DNA from: an uncultured Burkholderiales bacterium
GTDB taxonomy: Bacteria > Pseudomonadota > Gammaproteobacteria > Burkholderiales > Burkholderiaceae_C
Direction: 5' to 3'
Length of the DNA: 9,066 nucleotides
Assembly: GCA_903926695.1 (NCBI GenBank)
Contig: CAIYKK010000390.1
Span: 1-9,066 of the forward strand
Made by a program: the position numbers and the translations under genes. Positions 6,454 to 9,066 of this stretch are shown one piece after another (position 1 is the stretch's first letter; each line of letters opens with the position of its first letter). The notes beneath the pieces are model-generated. The model searched no databases and had not been told where the DNA came from. It saw nothing but the letters and a program-made list of their open reading frames with translations.

Positions 6454-9015
6454 GCCACTTCCGCACGACAAACATCCCGCCAAACCCAGCGCTTTGACCG
6501 CAGCTTGCTGCTGGTGCGCTGGCTGGCCGACGAGCTGGGCGGGCGCTACAGCGAACTGCTCGAACGGGTCAAGGACGCGCCCGATGGCGGTGCCTCGGGC
6601 GCGCCGGGCGCTTCGGCGCGGCTGGCGGCGGTGCTGTCATTTCAGGGCGCGGGCAGCGGCAGGCGCGTCCAGGCCGACACGCTGGCCCAGGCCGAACGCG
6701 CTTTCATGGCCGACTGGGAAGGCATAGCCAGCGCACGCGAAGCGGCCACCGGCGAGCGTTTTGCCTTGACACATTTCCAGTGGCTGGCGGCGTTGTTTGT
6801 CGAGCTGTACCTGGTCAAGCTGGCCGCGCCCGGCGGACGGGCCGCGCTGGCGGGCAGCCTGAACGCGCTGCGCGAGCTTCATTTTGACTATCTGCCACCG
6901 GTGCAGCCCGCCGAGCTCAACCGGCTGGCGCTGTGGATGGCCACGGGCAGCGGCAAGACGTTGATGCTGCACCTCAACACCTTGCAGTTTTTGCGCCACG
7001 CCGCCGGGATTCTGGGCCAGGCGCCCCAGCGCGTGCTGCTGCTGACGCCGAACGAGACGCTCTCGGTCCAGCACAAGCGCGAACTGGTGATGAGCGGCCT
7101 GGACGAGATCACGCTGGGGCGCACGCTGGAGGTGACGGAACTCACCAAGCTGTACCTGCCCGAAAACGCCGAGGGCCGCATCCGCATCAAAGAAGGCGTT
7201 TCGGTCTGCACCGACCAGTACCCCGGCCCCAATTTGCTGCTGGTGGACGAGGGGCACAAGGGCGGCAAAAGCAGTTCGGGCGACGAGTCGGCCTTTCGGG
7301 CGCGCAGGCAGGCGCTGGCGGGCACGCATGCGCAGTTTCCGGTCGAAGGCGTGCCGGGGTTCGAGTTTGAATACTCGGCCACGTTTGCCCAGATTGCCGA
7401 TGGCGACGCGTTTTTCTTCAACGACTATGCGCGCTGCACGGTGTTTGACTACGGCTACCGGCGCTTTCACAACGACGGTTTTGGCAAAAGCCCGCGCAGC
7501 CTGGTCACACGCGACGGCCACGCGCAGGACGTGGTGCTGACCGCCGCGCTGGTGGCGTTCTGGCGGCAGGTCAATTACTTCCGGGCGGATGCGGCCAGGG
7601 CGCAGCGCTACCGACTCAGTGCGCCGCTGGCGGTGTTCGTTGGCCAGAGCGTGACCGGCAAGAGCCAGGATGTGGTGCAGGTGCTGGCCTTTCTGGCGCG
7701 CTTTGCGGCTGATGCGCCGCTGGCCACAGAGCTGCTGGCCAAGGTGCTCGACGTGGCCAGCCCGCTGCAACAGGCGCTGTTTTCCGCGCAGCTGGATTTG
7801 CAAAACGAACGAGCGCTGGGCGCTGGCGCGCTGCATGCGCAGATGTGCGCCGACCTGTTTGGCGGGCAAGGCCAGCTGGCGGTGCGTGCGCTGTCCAAGG
7901 ACGAGCTGGGCATTCGCCTACCGGGCGCCGAGGCGGATCGCTGGTTTGGCACCGCCTACGTGGGCGATGCGCCCAAGCTGGCCGAAGCGCTGCGCACGGC
8001 AGGCGTGACGGTGGAGGACGCCGATCCGCTGACGGGCTCATTGTTCGCCAGGCTGGACGATTTGCCGGAAGTGAAATTTTTGATCGGCTCGCGCAAGTTC
8101 ATCGAAGGCTGGTCGAGTTTTCGGGTCAGCACGCTGGGGCTGCTGCAGATTGGCCGCAATGCGGGCACACAGGTCATTCAGCTGTTTGGCCGTGGCGTGC
8201 GGCTCGCTGGCGTGGGCGGGCGGCTCAAACGCGCCAGTTTTGTTCCGGCGCTGGGGCCGCACCCGGAAGGCATTGAACGGGGCGAAACCCTGTATGTGTT
8301 TGGCGTGAAGGCCGAGTACGTGCAAACCTGGCTGGAAACCCTGAGCCGTGAAGGCATGCCGGTGCAAAGCATGGTCGTGCCAGTCACGCTGCGCGAAGGC
8401 ATTGACGCGCTGGGCTTGCAAATCCCGGTGCATGACGCGGCGCGCGAGGCGGCGTTTGGCCAGCTGGCGGTGAACTTTGCGGCGCAGGAGCAGCTTTCGC
8501 CCGTGATTGATTTGTCGGCCCGCCTGAGTCTGCAAGACGGCGTGGGGGACGCGCAGACGCTGCAGAGCGCAACGCAAACCCATCGGGCAGCGCATTTATT
8601 GGGCCGCCGACTCACGCAGGAGGCTTTGTTTCAGCATGCCTTGCGTTTTACGCGGCAGCAAGGGCTGCAGCAGCTATGGGTGACGCCCGGCGAGGCGCTG
8701 CGCTGGCTGAATGGCGTTGAGGTGCGCATGCCTGCCAGCAGCCTGCCAATGGGCGGCGATGACCTGCAGCGCCTGCGCCATGAAGTGCTGGGCCAGTGGG
8801 AGGCGGCGCTGGCGCGCACCGTGCGCCGCAAGCGACTGGCTTTTTTGACCCAGCAGCCTCGGCTGGCGTTGATCAACCAGACGCATGCCAACTTTCCGCT
8901 GCAAACACTGCCCGATGGCAGCCAGCGCATGGGTTACCGGGTCGAAGCCATGCTGGCGCAGGATGTGGTGAAGACGGCCATTGCCACCCTGCGCAAGAGC
9001 ATGGCGGGGGCCTAG
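6451..9015 (+). CDS. Superfamily 2 DEAD/DEAH-type helicase, Res-like subunit without a visible nuclease domain
   Basis: The 854-residue product is an ATP-dependent SF2 helicase or translocase of the type III restriction (Res) kind. Visible motifs in order: motif I ATGSGKT (164-170), motif Ia region VLLLTPNETLSVQHKREL, motif II DEGH (266-269), motif III SAT (309-311), motif V region with IGSRKFIEGW (EGW at 552-554), and motif VI QLFGRGVR (577-584) with the arginine finger candidates R581 and R584. About 160 residues precede motif I and about 270 follow motif VI. Classical Res subunits (EcoP15I, about 970 residues) carry a C-terminal PD-(D/E)XK nuclease; I find no such motif here, and the frame ends at TAG 9013-9015 in a helical segment. 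The nuclease may be encoded separately downstream, have been lost, or never have belonged to this subfamily. It is translated from the TGATG overlap with the methyltransferase and is most likely its functional partner in defence against foreign DNA. Confidence 0.88.
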   Translation: MATSARQTSRQTQRFDRSLLLVRWLADELGGRYSELLERVKDAPDGGASGAPGASARLAAVLSFQGAGSGRRVQADTLAQAERAFMADWEGIASAREAATGERFALTHFQWLAALFVELYLVKLAAPGGRAALAGSLNALRELHFDYLPPVQPAELNRLALWMATGSGKTLMLHLNTLQFLRHAAGILGQAPQRVLLLTPNETLSVQHKRELVMSGLDEITLGRTLEVTELTKLYLPENAEGRIRIKEGVSVCTDQYPGPNLLLVDEGHKGGKSSSGDESAFRARRQALAGTHAQFPVEGVPGFEFEYSATFAQIADGDAFFFNDYARCTVFDYGYRRFHNDGFGKSPRSLVTRDGHAQDVVLTAALVAFWRQVNYFRADAARAQRYRLSAPLAVFVGQSVTGKSQDVVQVLAFLARFAADAPLATELLAKVLDVASPLQQALFSAQLDLQNERALGAGALHAQMCADLFGGQGQLAVRALSKDELGIRLPGAEADRWFGTAYVGDAPKLAEALRTAGVTVEDADPLTGSLFARLDDLPEVKFLIGSRKFIEGWSSFRVSTLGLLQIGRNAGTQVIQLFGRGVRLAGVGGRLKRASFVPALGPHPEGIERGETLYVFGVKAEYVQTWLETLSREGMPVQSMVVPVTLREGIDALGLQIPVHDAAREAAFGQLAVNFAAQEQLSPVIDLSARLSLQDGVGDAQTLQSATQTHRAAHLLGRRLTQEALFQHALRFTRQQGLQQLWVTPGEALRWLNGVEVRMPASSLPMGGDDLQRLRHEVLGQWEAALARTVRRKRLAFLTQQPRLALINQTHANFPLQTLPDGSQRMGYRVEAMLAQDVVKTAIATLRKSMAGA

Positions 9016-9066
9016 GTCAGCGCTGTCGGCTGGCACCGGATGGTCAGCGTCATCCGCGCGGCAGGC
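9012..9066 (-). CDS. Possible C-terminal end of a convergent minus-strand gene (very short, tentative)
   Basis: Read on the minus strand, a frame enters from the right edge and ends at the TAG on 9014-9012, giving PAARMTLTIRCQPTALT. The alternating hydrophobic pattern looks protein-like, and its stop overlaps the helicase stop inside CCTAGG, as convergent genes often do. Only 17 codons are visible, so this could be chance; another minus-strand frame is also open here. No function can be proposed. Confidence 0.2.
   Translation of the reverse strand, partial: PAARMTLTIRCQPTALT

Noticed and set aside
5564..6475. 303-codon minus-strand frame opposite the methyltransferase C-terminus
   Set aside because: Composition typical of antisense to GC-rich coding sequence and no recognisable domain.
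6637..7869. 410-codon minus-strand frame inside the helicase gene
   Set aside because: Same kind of shadow: Arg/Gln/His-rich and low complexity, antisense to helicase motifs I-III.
8041..8130. Residues DDLPEVKF in the helicase as a possible D-(D/E)XK nuclease motif
   Set aside because: The segment immediately precedes the motif V strand (FLIGSRKFIEGW) and belongs to the second RecA-like domain.
9015..9049. Direct repeat GGTCAGCG at 9015-9022 and 9042-9049
   Set aside because: Eight bases in two copies in a GC-rich stretch is expected by chance; no third copy seen.

Overview
The window looks like chromosomal DNA of a high-GC betaproteobacterium. Composition, codon use and the residue style of the proteins suggest Burkholderiales, possibly a Comamonadaceae such as Polaromonas or Rhodoferax. 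That placement is an inference; nothing here fixes a genus. No rRNA, tRNA, CRISPR array or intact insertion sequence is visible.

Left part (1-2253): the + strand opens with the last 80 codons of a secreted RTX / serralysin-type repeat protein, ending at 245. Convergent with it is a minus-strand gene (359 to about 1987) for a helical, TPR-like protein of unknown function whose start is uncertain. Between that gene and the next (1988-2253) lies an AT-richer intergenic stretch. It holds a candidate minus-strand promoter, a perfect 7-bp-arm dyad, a good Shine-Dalgarno sequence with no ordinary start codon after it, and a strong hairpin that resembles the subterminal hairpins of IS200/IS605-type elements.

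Middle (2254-3231): a complete ketopantoate reductase family gene (panE-like), a housekeeping-type enzyme with its catalytic residues in place.

Right part (3317-9015): a two-gene operon, joined by a TGATG stop/start overlap. It encodes a 1044-residue beta-class DNA (adenine/cytosine amino) methyltransferase with a long N-terminal extension, and an 854-residue superfamily 2 DEAD/DEAH-type helicase. Together they resemble the Mod and Res subunits of type III restriction-modification. The helicase stops about 270 residues after motif VI with no recognisable PD-(D/E)XK nuclease, so the cleavage function is absent, in another gene beyond the window, or unrecognised. The methyltransferase segment between the DPPY and FAGSATTG motifs is clearly lower in GC than its flanks, as expected for a swapped target-recognition domain. 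The methyltransferase probably marks self DNA while the ATP-dependent helicase translocates on unmodified foreign DNA. This methyltransferase-helicase pair is the most interesting part of the window.
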